A stretch of 58,674 nt of DNA from Candidatus Gastranaerophilales bacterium (GTDB lineage: Bacteria; Cyanobacteriota; Vampirovibrionia; Gastranaerophilales; Gastranaerophilaceae), in assembly GCA_944325555.1 (NCBI GenBank), contig CALVAN010000013.1, positions 1 to 58,674 on the forward strand, written 5' to 3'. Both the position numbers and the translations under genes were made by a program. Positions within the stretch are counted from its first letter, which is position 1, and every line of letters begins with the position of its first letter. Below the pieces are notes generated by a model. The model was not told the DNA's origin and made no database searches. It saw nothing but the letters and a program-made list of their open reading frames with translations. Shown here piece by piece: positions 37,169-45,993 of this stretch.

Positions 37169-38701
37169 ATGACAGACAATAAAAGAGTTTTGTTGTGTAT
37201 TATGGACGGATGGGGAATAGCAAAAGACTCTCCTAAAGACGCTACCAAAACAGCTAATACACCAAATTTTGACAAACTTAAAAAAGAAGAAGTCTATACA
37301 CAAATTAACGCCTCAGGTGAATACGTTGGTTTGCCTGACGGTCAGATGGGCAACTCGGAAGTAGGACACCTTAACCTCGGTGCAGGCAGAGTTGTTTATC
37401 AGGATTTGACAAGAATCAACAAAGAAATAAGAGAAGGCAAATTCTTTGAAAACAAAGAGTTCAAAGCGGCAATAGAACACGTTAAAAAGAATAACTCCTC
37501 GCTTCACCTGTACGGACTCGTTTCCACCGGCGGCGTGCACAGTTCTTTTGAACACTTAAAAGCTTTAATCAAAATGGCTGCTGATAACGGACTTAAAAAA
37601 GTTTACGTTCACGCTTTCTTAGACGGCAGAGATACTCCGCCAAAAAGTGCTGTTGGCTTTTTAGCAGAGCTTGAAGCTGAACTTAAAAAATACAACCTGC
37701 CCCAAATTGCAACCATATCAGGCAGATACTGGGCTATGGACAGAGATAACAGATGGGAAAGAGTAGAAAAAGCATATAACGCTTTGCTGCTGGGCGAAGG
37801 CGTTAAGGCTGCAAATTCAGATGAGGCAATCAAAGCTTCTTACGACAAAGACGTAACCGACGAGTTTGTTGAACCTACAATTACAAACACAGACCCTGAC
37901 TCAAGAATCAAAGACAACGACGCTATAATTTTCTTCAACTACAGACCTGACAGAGCACGTGAAATTACAAGAGCAATGACTTTTGAAGAATTCTCAGGCT
38001 TTGAAAGAAAAGCAGTAAGAAAAAATCTTTACTATGTCTGCATGGCACAGTATGATGAAACTTTCCCGCTTCCGATTGCTTACCCGCCGGAAAAACTTAC
38101 AAATATTTTAGGCGATGTGCTGGACGCTAACGGAATCAAACAGTTCAGAACTGCAGAAACCGAAAAATACGCACACATCACCTTCTTCTTCAACGGCGGT
38201 GAAGAAAAATCAGGCAAGCTGGAAACACGTGCGCTTGTTGCTTCACCCAAAGTTGCAACCTACGACCTGCAGCCGGAAATGAGTGCTCCTGAAGTTTGCG
38301 AAAACGTGTTAAAAGCGCTTGAGGATCCGCAGTACGGATTTATCCTCGTAAACTTTGCAAACCCTGATATGGTAGGCCATACCGGTGTTTTTGAAGCAGC
38401 TGTTAAAGCCTGCGAAACCGTTGACACCTGTGTAGGCAAAATTGCTCAAAAAGCTAAAGAAAACAATGTAATTATGCTTTTAACAGCTGACCACGGCAAC
38501 TCCGAATATATGGAAGATGCTAAAACACACGCACCTTTCACTGCTCACACAACCAATCCGGTTCCCTTTATTTTAATAAACGGCAACGGCAAATATCAGC
38601 TTAAAGATACCGGTGCACTGTGTGACGTTGCTCCAACAGTTCTTCAACTGTTAGGTATTAAACAACCTGAAGAAATGACAGGACACAGTTTGATAAAATA
38701 G
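37169..38701 (+). CDS. gpmI: 2,3-bisphosphoglycerate-independent phosphoglycerate mutase
   Basis: 510 residues. Converts 3-phosphoglycerate to 2-phosphoglycerate in glycolysis using two Mn ions and a phosphoserine. D13 in LLCIMDGWG is a metal ligand and S63 in MGNSEVGHLNLG the phosphorylated serine. HAFLDGRDTPP, GRYWAMDRDNRW, FFNYRPDRARE and LTADHGNSEYM are the conserved substrate and metal blocks. GGGAGA lies six bases before the ATG. An R1 copy sits between its stop codon and the first downstream terminator. pgk is elsewhere in the window, at 48455. Confidence 0.98.
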   Translation: MTDNKRVLLCIMDGWGIAKDSPKDATKTANTPNFDKLKKEEVYTQINASGEYVGLPDGQMGNSEVGHLNLGAGRVVYQDLTRINKEIREGKFFENKEFKAAIEHVKKNNSSLHLYGLVSTGGVHSSFEHLKALIKMAADNGLKKVYVHAFLDGRDTPPKSAVGFLAELEAELKKYNLPQIATISGRYWAMDRDNRWERVEKAYNALLLGEGVKAANSDEAIKASYDKDVTDEFVEPTITNTDPDSRIKDNDAIIFFNYRPDRAREITRAMTFEEFSGFERKAVRKNLYYVCMAQYDETFPLPIAYPPEKLTNILGDVLDANGIKQFRTAETEKYAHITFFFNGGEEKSGKLETRALVASPKVATYDLQPEMSAPEVCENVLKALEDPQYGFILVNFANPDMVGHTGVFEAAVKACETVDTCVGKIAQKAKENNVIMLLTADHGNSEYMEDAKTHAPFTAHTTNPVPFILINGNGKYQLKDTGALCDVAPTVLQLLGIKQPEEMTGHSLIK

Positions 38702-38730
38702 CCTTTATGGGGAATACCCTTTTAGACTAA

Positions 38731-38910
38731 ATTTCATATAGTCAACTGACCCCGACAACTTATTGAACGGGTACAATAAACAAGTACAATATCGGCTATA
38801 CAACAAGGGTACCCGCAACAAGTGCATGGGGTCACTTCCGTAAGATGCTAGACTCGGCGCCACTCGCACTCCGTGTACCACTCCTACAAGCAAGGTCCCA
38901 CTCAGACAAA
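38731..38910 (+). repeat. R1 dispersed repeat, short form
   Basis: 180 bases, same structure as the 12493 copy. It begins 30 bases after gpmI and ends 28 bases before the terminator at 38938. Confidence 0.95.
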
Positions 38911-38937
38911 ATGTTAACAATTGTAAATATTACACCT

Positions 38938-38970
38938 AAAAAGCGTCAAAATAAAAAATTGACGCTTTTT
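38938..38970 (+). terminator. Terminator upstream of the small gene at 39014
   Basis: Stem AAAAAGCGTCAA / TTGACGCTTTTT with a 9-base loop. It probably ended the gpmI transcript before R1 inserted. The same stem recurs at 39338. Confidence 0.8.
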
Positions 38971-39013
38971 AGACCCGATACACACTTAAACCAAACAACA
39001 AAAAGGAGAAAAA

Positions 39014-39289
39014 ATGAGAATCAACAGAGAAGCAGCAAGCCAAATAATAACAAAAATGAATGAAAACTTCCCGGGCTTGAGAAATGCAGCAAGAAAAGAA
39101 AGAAAAGTAATTGCTAAAGATGTACAAAAAGATCCTGTTGGAACTGCTTACAGAGCCGCTCACGGTTATTATAACAGCGTAAATGATTTCAAATACAATC
39201 AGGAACTCATCAAGCTTAAAGAACAAGTTGCAAAAGAACAATATTCAAAAAGCAACCCTGTTGTTAAAGCAAGTACAATTTTTGGATAA
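39014..39289 (+). CDS. Small basic protein of unknown function
   Basis: 91 residues, with a strong ribosome site (AAGGAG seven bases before the ATG). Lys/Arg-rich and predicted mostly helical, no signal peptide or membrane helix. It contains NENFPGLRNAARKERKV and a repeat-like KLKEQVAKEQYSKS. It is bracketed by two terminators with the same 11-12-bp stem, one just upstream and one just downstream, so it must have its own promoter in the short interval 38971-39000. No family recognised. Confidence 0.7.
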   Translation: MRINREAASQIITKMNENFPGLRNAARKERKVIAKDVQKDPVGTAYRAAHGYYNSVNDFKYNQELIKLKEQVAKEQYSKSNPVVKASTIFG

Positions 39290-39337
39290 TTTGTTACAAA
39301 ATAGACATATATGTAAAACTTTGTAAAAATAGTATAG

Positions 39338-39370
39338 AAAAGCGTCAATTTTTAAGGTTGACGCTTTTTT
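39338..39370 (+). terminator. Terminator of the small gene
   Basis: Stem AAAAGCGTCAA / TTGACGCTTTT followed by TTATT; identical stem sequence to the terminator at 38938. Confidence 0.85.
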
Positions 39371-39427
39371 ATTAAAGAACAACGTGTGAAGGGTTACAAA
39401 TTATTAAAGGTTTCAAAGGAGTTTACA

Positions 39428-39697
39428 ATGCCAAGCATTAACAGAGTTTCAACGTACATTCCCTCAGGTGCGGAACTGGAGAAAGCCGCACGTGCTGCAA
39501 TAGAAAACATTGACAGACAATTAAAAAATATGCCGCCTATGAAAAAACCGGCAAGTGCAGCCGACAATTTTCCGGGGATTTATAATGATCCGTCAGCTTT
39601 TAAAGTTCATATTCTCGGTCAAAGAGAGCCGATACATGTTAAATTAAGACCGATTATGACAGAAAAAGCAATTAATGTTTACAAAAATGCAGGCTAA
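39428..39697 (+). CDS. Small protein of unknown function
   Basis: 89 residues from the ATG at 39428, which has AAAGGAG seven bases upstream; an in-frame start 14 codons earlier has none. Proline- and alanine-rich in the middle (MPPMKKPASAADNFPG), no signal peptide. No family recognised. The end, at 39697, faces the convergent AsmA-like gene. It is the second of two small genes in a row, but a terminator separates them. Confidence 0.6.
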   Translation: MPSINRVSTYIPSGAELEKAARAAIENIDRQLKNMPPMKKPASAADNFPGIYNDPSAFKVHILGQREPIHVKLRPIMTEKAINVYKNAG

Positions 39698-39799
39698 ACA
39701 TTGCAGCCAAAAAGCCTCTTGTTTAGCATTTGCACAATGTATTTTACATGGCAGAGGCGTAATAAAGCTATACAAAAATACAAGCCCGAATTGAACAAA

Positions 39800-42700
39800 T
39801 TATTCCATCCAGCGGAAGTTTTTAACAAATTTATTTTCGTTAATTTTGCCGTCAATCTTTACGGTAAAAATACGGTACTGCTCGTCATCAAGCTCAACTC
39901 CGGGGATTTTGTTTAAATCACTGATAAAGCCTTTTTTCTCATCCTTACCGAGTTTCATTCCGGGTATAGCGTTTAAAAGCGAATTAAACGACAGGTTGCC
40001 GATTGGTCCGAGTATATTTGTTGCTCTTTTGGTCAACCTGCCAAAAACACGCATATTGGCATAGTTTTCCAGAACATCGTATTCGCCGTTAATGTAAAGA
40101 TTAAGATTATCGCCTTTGGAATAGATTTCCATATTCTGTGCAATACCGTTTTTAAGGGTAAAACTTCCCTTGATGGAGTCAAAATGTCCTGTTTTTATCG
40201 GTGCAATTAAATCAAGAAGGTTGTTAAGATTTGCGCCGGTTATACCGCTTTTTAGTACATTGCCTGCCTTAAGAAGGTATTCAACAGACCCGAGTTTGGG
40301 CATTTTCCCGTCAGCAACTTCAAAATAAACGTAGCCGAACATATTTTTCAAACGTTCCTCAACACTGGCGCCGTGTGTTGTTACTGCAATGTTTCCGTTT
40401 GAAGAGCCGAATATCTGATCTTTAAACCCGAAAAGCGAGGAAGCTACCTTGTTGGAATCAACATTCAAAGCAGAAATGTTAGTTTTTATCTTTCCGTTGG
40501 AAAAATCATAATCTGCTGTTCCCATCATCTGTCCGGTGGTAACATCAAAGTATATTTTGTCCGCCTTGAGTATCATATTTTCATCCAGAGTAAAATCTGA
40601 AGAATAATTTGTTGCGCTTAAGTCACTTATAACAATTTCATCAGCGGTCATTTTTCCGCTTTTAATCTGCACGTCAGATATATTGAAAGAAGGCAGTATT
40701 ACACTGATATTTGCACTTCCCGAACCCGAATCCACAAGCCTTGCAGTGGTGTCAGGGGTTGGGATTTTTGTAAGTGAATCAATAAAATTGTCAATATTTA
40801 CATGTTTTGAGTGAAGCTCCAGCCTGTCTATAATATATGGTCTTGTTAACTTGTTTGCTCCGATTATATCGAGCTTGAAATCCGACCCCAGAGTCTCTCC
40901 CGTCACTTTTGCATACAATGATTTTCCCTGAAATTTTGCATCAATTGATTTTAAAACAGTGTCGTACAATGGCATATCGAGATTTTTCATATTAACGGTA
41001 CCGAGTATGGTAGGGCTTTCAAAATCACCATTGATGTTGAGTTTACAATTGAACATTCCATTTTTTAGCACGGATTTTTTAAACAGTATGTTAAAAAGTT
41101 TTACATTTGCACTGTTAATCGTATGTATATTCAAACCGTCAGCATAGAAACCGTCATGCGTTTGTCTTACGGTACCGTTTACTTTAAATACCGGATGCTG
41201 GGTTTTTCTGTTATTTTGTGAGGTAATATAGCGTTTATAGATAAAATCATGTATATAAAAAACATCGCCGTCTTTTATCGTAACATCCGCATTAAGTTCT
41301 CTTGGTTCCTGCTCATCGCCGAGGCTGGCCCCCATGTAATAGACATCGGCTCCGGGAGCAAATTTTATTTTCGGCTTTAATCTTATGTTGTTTATATTTC
41401 CGCTTATATCAGTTGTTATTGTGATATCGCCTCTGGGTTTTACGGGATAAGTCAACTGTGTGTTTATATATTTGTTAACAAACTGTTCCGTTAGTTTTGT
41501 CGTAAAATATCCGCCCAGTTTCATTGTTTTATCCAAATCACGTACGGACAAATTCAAAAATACAGGTGTATCATCAATTTGCGCAATAATCGAATGCAGT
41601 GTGATTTTTGTTCCCTCAAGAAGTATATCTCCTCTTTCAACAGACACAGGCGTTTTAAAATAGCTGTGGTTAAATTTTATGTTTTTAAGATTAATTTTCC
41701 CGTCAAGATTGTTGTTGCTGCAAGATATATCAGCGTCCGCATAGCCCTGATAATTGTCATACGCATTTAAAAGACTCTGCAAATAATCCGGCAGCACCGG
41801 CATGTTTTTTATGGAGTTGAAGGCTGAAATGTTGAAATTATGCATCTTCAGCTTACCGGTTATCAAATAATCTTTGGAAAAGAAATTGTTAATATGTCCG
41901 TCAGCTGATATTTGCGAGTTAAAAAGTTTTGCCTTAAAATTTTTCAGAGTAAGTTTTCCGTTGTGAACATCAAAGCTGCCTGAAGAAATAACAAAATCGT
42001 TATCCTTTTTATTTTTAGCAGAACTTTTGTAAGGACTAAAACTGCCTTTTGCACTAATGCCTTCAAAGTCAATTTGCTGCGGTGAGCCTTTTGTGCCTTT
42101 TGTACAATAACGAGCAAACAAACTCATGTATGAATTTGTCGCAGGCAGCTGAGGAATTTTTTTGCTGCCCCTATCAATTTTTTTATTTTGCGAATCCACA
42201 AATGCCTTAATAAGTTCATCTGTTTTTAGCGCAGGAGCACTAAGCGACAGATCAGTTTTTTCCCCCGTACTTGCACCCTTAATTTTTATGGGTGCGCTGC
42301 CGGCAAGCCCGTTCAAATCAATATTCCATCCGGAATTGTGAAAACCTATTTTCCCTTTTAATTTGTGTGCTGCAACCGGAAGATATTTAATTTCTCCTAC
42401 AGAATCACTAAGCTGCAGCGTGCCCGAAATATCCAGAGTATTCTTTTTTAATACCTCGCCGAAATCTTTTACAACACCTTTTATTTTTATGGTCGTTTTA
42501 ACTTTGCCCGAAGCCTTTTCAACAGGTGACGCCATAGCCTTTTTGTCAGCCAGAATTGAGCTTGTTCTTAAAATATTCAACAATTCAGCAAGCTCCATAG
42601 AATCCGAACTTACATCAAAATCTATATTGCCGTTAAGGTTAGCTTTGCCATCAATTTTTAGAGGATGATTTTTGACAAAAGCCTTTTTGGTATAAAAATG

Positions 42701-44326
42701 CATATCCTTGCCGTTGAAATCAAGTACCCCTTCTGCATTTTCAAGCTTTGTATTAAGCCCCTGCAAGGTTGCCGTAGTGTTGCGGAAGTTAAACTGACCG
42801 TAGGCAAAACCGTCCAGCACGGTACCGTTTGTACGCAGGTCAATATTGCCTTTGCCCTGTATTTTCATATAAGGAACAGGGCCAACGTCAAACCCGACAA
42901 TCTCGTGTATCGGAACCAGCATATATTCTGCTGTACCAAGGTCAACATTTTTTGATGACACAACGTGGAAATCCCCCGGAGCATACAGCCCCATATCAGC
43001 AGTGCCTTCGATATCAACATATTCACCATGTCCCGCAAAAACCCTTGTTTTTATATAGAGTTTATCACCGAGAAGTTTTGTGTAGATTTTACAATGAGGA
43101 ACAACAGGGTTGTCTTTTACTATGTAGACATCAGTTAAGTTAAGTTCGCCGTACAAAAGCGGATTTTTGAGGCTGCCCTTTATGTCAATTGCCCCGTTTG
43201 CCCTGCCCCAGGCGCCGTATTTTTTGAACTTTTGAATTACAAAAGTTTCATCCTCTTTAAAGGTTGGCACCAGCCAGTACATAGCATTTATATCAGAATC
43301 TTTAACTTCTGCATGCAAATCCGGCTGAGGGTTTGATGAGCCATAATTTTTTATCTTGCCGCTAACCTCGACAGTCCAGTCATCTGTTAAAACTTTGGCT
43401 TTTTCAAGAACAAGATTTTTAGGTTCAAAATTTATTACCGAAATCGCACGCAAAGTTGACTTAGAGCGTATGGAATCAAGAGGGTTCTGCATTTGTATAT
43501 TTAAGTTTTTCAATTTTAGCGTTGTATCAAGCGCATTGCCTTGACTTTTCACAACAATATCCAGCACGCCCGAAGCGGATTTAACCTCTTGGTGCATTAA
43601 ATAAGAAAGATAATTTGAAAAATCCGAAAGATTAAGAGAATTTATTTGCAGGAAAAACTTTGTTCTGCCTTTGCTCAGACTTTTTTCCAAAGGAAGAGCC
43701 GACGCAATGTCCGCAGCAATATCCGTCTGTTTCTTTCCGTTAACAAATACACCGGCATCAAGAATCAGGTTAAGACGTTTGTGTTTTTTATACAAAAAAT
43801 CGGCTGATTTTATTTTGAGGTTTGTTTTTTGCTTTATCAGGACATCGTCAAATGTTATATCCGCATCGGATATTGTCAAAGCATCAATATCAGGGTGAAA
43901 ATCCCGGTCCGGATCAATGTTTAAATTCAGCGCATAGCTGCCCAAATAAACATTTTTGTCGGCACGTCTTGAAATATTAAGGTTAAAATCCTGAGCATTA
44001 AACGATTTTATTGACAAATCCTTAAACAACAGCGGCAAAAGGCGCAAGGTAACGTCAAAATCAGAGGTTTTGAGCACCTCGTTTTTGGAAGAATCCGTTA
44101 CGGAAACATTTGCCCCTTCAAATTTAAGCGACAAATCCGGATAGGCTGTAATTTGAGCTTTGTCAAAATTAAGATTCAGTCCGGTTTTTTCTTTAAGCAG
44201 CGCACTCACACCGCCGTTTTGGAGCTTGCGGTTTACAACTGCCGGTAATACTGTTATAAAGACGAATTGAGCAGCCAGCACAATTATCAGTGCCGCTAAC
44301 AAAATTCTTTTTATTGTTATATTCAT
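39800..44326 (-). CDS. AsmA/YhdP-like giant envelope protein
   Basis: 1508 residues. N-terminal signal anchor (about 7-30), then a very long run of short beta repeats containing many 'G-x-(I/L)-x-(L/F)-x-(N/D)' strands, typical of AsmA-like and TamB/YhdP bridge proteins. The C-terminal AsmA-like block has YFEVADGKMPKLGSVEYLLK, LDLIAPIKTGHFDSIKGSF and NMRVFGRLTKRATNILGPIG, matching the YhdP/AsmA_2 ending. Such proteins form a hydrophobic groove across the periplasm and move phospholipids to the outer membrane. It is divergent from the Skp-like chaperone gene, with 131 bases between starts, which fits outer-membrane biogenesis. Confidence 0.85.
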   Translation of the reverse strand: MNITIKRILLAALIIVLAAQFVFITVLPAVVNRKLQNGGVSALLKEKTGLNLNFDKAQITAYPDLSLKFEGANVSVTDSSKNEVLKTSDFDVTLRLLPLLFKDLSIKSFNAQDFNLNISRRADKNVYLGSYALNLNIDPDRDFHPDIDALTISDADITFDDVLIKQKTNLKIKSADFLYKKHKRLNLILDAGVFVNGKKQTDIAADIASALPLEKSLSKGRTKFFLQINSLNLSDFSNYLSYLMHQEVKSASGVLDIVVKSQGNALDTTLKLKNLNIQMQNPLDSIRSKSTLRAISVINFEPKNLVLEKAKVLTDDWTVEVSGKIKNYGSSNPQPDLHAEVKDSDINAMYWLVPTFKEDETFVIQKFKKYGAWGRANGAIDIKGSLKNPLLYGELNLTDVYIVKDNPVVPHCKIYTKLLGDKLYIKTRVFAGHGEYVDIEGTADMGLYAPGDFHVVSSKNVDLGTAEYMLVPIHEIVGFDVGPVPYMKIQGKGNIDLRTNGTVLDGFAYGQFNFRNTTATLQGLNTKLENAEGVLDFNGKDMHFYTKKAFVKNHPLKIDGKANLNGNIDFDVSSDSMELAELLNILRTSSILADKKAMASPVEKASGKVKTTIKIKGVVKDFGEVLKKNTLDISGTLQLSDSVGEIKYLPVAAHKLKGKIGFHNSGWNIDLNGLAGSAPIKIKGASTGEKTDLSLSAPALKTDELIKAFVDSQNKKIDRGSKKIPQLPATNSYMSLFARYCTKGTKGSPQQIDFEGISAKGSFSPYKSSAKNKKDNDFVISSGSFDVHNGKLTLKNFKAKLFNSQISADGHINNFFSKDYLITGKLKMHNFNISAFNSIKNMPVLPDYLQSLLNAYDNYQGYADADISCSNNNLDGKINLKNIKFNHSYFKTPVSVERGDILLEGTKITLHSIIAQIDDTPVFLNLSVRDLDKTMKLGGYFTTKLTEQFVNKYINTQLTYPVKPRGDITITTDISGNINNIRLKPKIKFAPGADVYYMGASLGDEQEPRELNADVTIKDGDVFYIHDFIYKRYITSQNNRKTQHPVFKVNGTVRQTHDGFYADGLNIHTINSANVKLFNILFKKSVLKNGMFNCKLNINGDFESPTILGTVNMKNLDMPLYDTVLKSIDAKFQGKSLYAKVTGETLGSDFKLDIIGANKLTRPYIIDRLELHSKHVNIDNFIDSLTKIPTPDTTARLVDSGSGSANISVILPSFNISDVQIKSGKMTADEIVISDLSATNYSSDFTLDENMILKADKIYFDVTTGQMMGTADYDFSNGKIKTNISALNVDSNKVASSLFGFKDQIFGSSNGNIAVTTHGASVEERLKNMFGYVYFEVADGKMPKLGSVEYLLKAGNVLKSGITGANLNNLLDLIAPIKTGHFDSIKGSFTLKNGIAQNMEIYSKGDNLNLYINGEYDVLENYANMRVFGRLTKRATNILGPIGNLSFNSLLNAIPGMKLGKDEKKGFISDLNKIPGVELDDEQYRIFTVKIDGKINENKFVKNFRWME

Positions 44327-44382
44327 ATAAATTATCTTTATCTGATAATTATTAATTATATCTCAATATTATTTTTTTTCAC

Positions 44383-44411
44383 TTGTCTTTACAATTAATT
44401 ATTGTTAAAAT
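44383..44411 (+). promoter_or_regulatory. Putative promoter of the Skp-like gene
   Basis: TTGTCT (44383-44388) and TAAAAT (44406-44411) separated by 17 bases, about 45 bases before the ATG at 44458. Confidence 0.45.
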
Positions 44412-44457
44412 TATGAAATTAAAAGGATACCTACACAACGACTACGGGGAGCTTATT

Positions 44458-44934
44458 ATGAAAAAAATTAACGCTATATTAATTGCCGCAGCTGCATTAT
44501 TTACTTTTGCCTCGGCAAATACTCAGGCACAGGCGCAGACTATCGGATACGTTAACTACAAAAACGTGGAATCAAACTATGAATACGCAAAAAATGCCTA
44601 CAAAGAAATTGATACAAAATATCTTGAACTGCAGCAGTTTTTAATGGATAAAGAAAAACAGTACAAAAATATTGACTCGCCCATAAACAAAAAGAACTTT
44701 GAAGAACAGGTGCAAAAGGATTTCAAAGCTAAGAGCGAAGAATTTGACAAGCTTAAGCTAAAAAGAGCACAAGAGGTTGAAAACAACATTTTGCAGGCAA
44801 CAAAAGCGGTTGCTGCCGACAAAAAAATCGATGTCGTACTTGATTACCGTGTAATCTTCACTGGCGGAACGGATTTGTCGCAGGATGTAATCAACTATCT
44901 TAACTCTGGCAAGTTTAAACCCATAAACAAATAG
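44458..44934 (+). CDS. Skp/OmpH-like periplasmic chaperone
   Basis: 158 residues from the ATG at 44458, which has GGGGAG upstream and gives a signal peptide cleaved near AQAQ. The mature part opens with the OmpH strand TIGYVNYKNVESNYEYAK, continues as a long charged coiled coil (about 50-120), and closes with the C-terminal pair KKIDVVLDYRVIFTGGTDLSQDVINYL, whose 'V-L-D-x-x-x-I-F-x-G-G-x-D-L-T/S' end is diagnostic of Skp. It holds unfolded outer-membrane proteins in the periplasm. Divergent from the AsmA-like gene. Confidence 0.9.
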   Translation: MKKINAILIAAAALFTFASANTQAQAQTIGYVNYKNVESNYEYAKNAYKEIDTKYLELQQFLMDKEKQYKNIDSPINKKNFEEQVQKDFKAKSEEFDKLKLKRAQEVENNILQATKAVAADKKIDVVLDYRVIFTGGTDLSQDVINYLNSGKFKPINK

Positions 44935-45092
44935 CAATCCTATATCTTTGAAAACGGAAAGTTACAACAGATTATATCAGCTAAAGCAAACGTCGGAAAT
45001 TTTGCTGTTTAATTCATATAGAGTATGTCTTTCATTACACAATATGATTAAATTAAATATAGTATTTGCATAAAGGAGTAATTAAACAGATT

Positions 45093-45509
45093 ATGAAATT
45101 AAATAAATATATTTTATCTTTTGTAATGTTATGTTTATCAATACCTGCGACATATGGTGCAGAGGCGTATTATTGTCAATATAAAGATAACAATAATACA
45201 TATCATTCCAGCATGTATTATGATGATGCAAGAGAGTGCGATATCTGGAAAAGCGAGAATATGAGGCATATGAATCCGGGTGTCTATGAAGATTGTATGC
45301 AAGATCACGTCAAATACCAACAATCCTTAGCTAATGGTGGCTGCATTCCGCTTTACAAAGAAAGCATGTCTACAAACAACGGCGAATGTTATTGCTTGCT
45401 CAGTCATAAACATAAAAAGGTATATGCATATAACTGTAATGGTAGTGGAGATATTTTTAACACTTTTAAACAAAAATTAAAAACAAAATATCCAGATTAT
45501 AAACTCTGA
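45093..45509 (+). CDS. Secreted cysteine-rich protein, tandem paralog 1
   Basis: 138 residues from the ATG at 45093, which yields a signal peptide (KLNKYILSFVMLCLS, cleaved near YGA). AAAGGAG is present but about 14 bases away, so the start is a little uncertain. The mature part is small, with cysteines arranged as YYC, then C-x-IWKSE, C (in YEDCMQ), GGC, CYC and a final YNC. The order, spacing and the C-x-WKSE motif match the next gene, so the two are paralogs. Probably disulfide-bonded outside the cytoplasm. No family recognised. Confidence 0.7.
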   Translation: MKLNKYILSFVMLCLSIPATYGAEAYYCQYKDNNNTYHSSMYYDDARECDIWKSENMRHMNPGVYEDCMQDHVKYQQSLANGGCIPLYKESMSTNNGECYCLLSHKHKKVYAYNCNGSGDIFNTFKQKLKTKYPDYKL

Positions 45510-45549
45510 TATTTTCAAAATAAATTACAAATTAAGATATTAACTTATT

Positions 45550-45960
45550 ATGAAAGCTATCAAATTATTATTTTTATTGTCAATTATCTTTCTGTCCATG
45601 CAGTCTGCACAAAGTGAAGAAGTTTACTGCGTGGATGTTAAAGGTTCAAATTACACTTTTTCTCAAGTTTTTGACACAAACAGCACTGATGCAAGCTGTA
45701 ATGCTTGGAAAAGTGAATTTTGGCAAAAAAACTCACCCGATGCATATCAAAACTGTTTAAACACCAATGCCCAGTTAAGAGCGGCATACCGCAGCGGCAA
45801 ATGCTCGCCCGTTGTTGAAAAAGTACACAATTTCGGTTCAACAACTTGTAAAATCAAGTTAAGCTACAAATACAAAAAGAAACTTGGCACATATTGCAGC
45901 GGTCAGGAAGCCAATAAATATTCGAAAAAACTTGATTATATGTATCATGATTTTAACTAA
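45550..45960 (+). CDS. Secreted cysteine-rich protein, tandem paralog 2
   Basis: 136 residues with a signal peptide (KAIKLLFLLSIIFLS, cleaved near AQS). Cysteines follow the pattern of the preceding gene: VYC, C-NAWKSE, NC, KC, TC and YC, with YKYKKK between the last two where the paralog has HKHKK. Six cysteines conserved in position between the two suggest three disulfides. It lies 40 bases after paralog 1, so the two are one transcription unit ending in the terminator at 45963. Sequence identity is low, so duplication is not recent. Function unknown. Confidence 0.72.
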   Translation: MKAIKLLFLLSIIFLSMQSAQSEEVYCVDVKGSNYTFSQVFDTNSTDASCNAWKSEFWQKNSPDAYQNCLNTNAQLRAAYRSGKCSPVVEKVHNFGSTTCKIKLSYKYKKKLGTYCSGQEANKYSKKLDYMYHDFN

Positions 45961-45962
45961 AT

Positions 45963-45989
45963 AAAAAGGAACCATTACGGTTCCTTTTT
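45963..45989. terminator. Bidirectional terminator
   Basis: Stem AAAAAGGAACC / GGTTCCTTTTT with a five-base loop, T runs on both sides; between the cysteine-rich gene pair and metG. Confidence 0.9.
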
Positions 45990-45993
45990 TATT

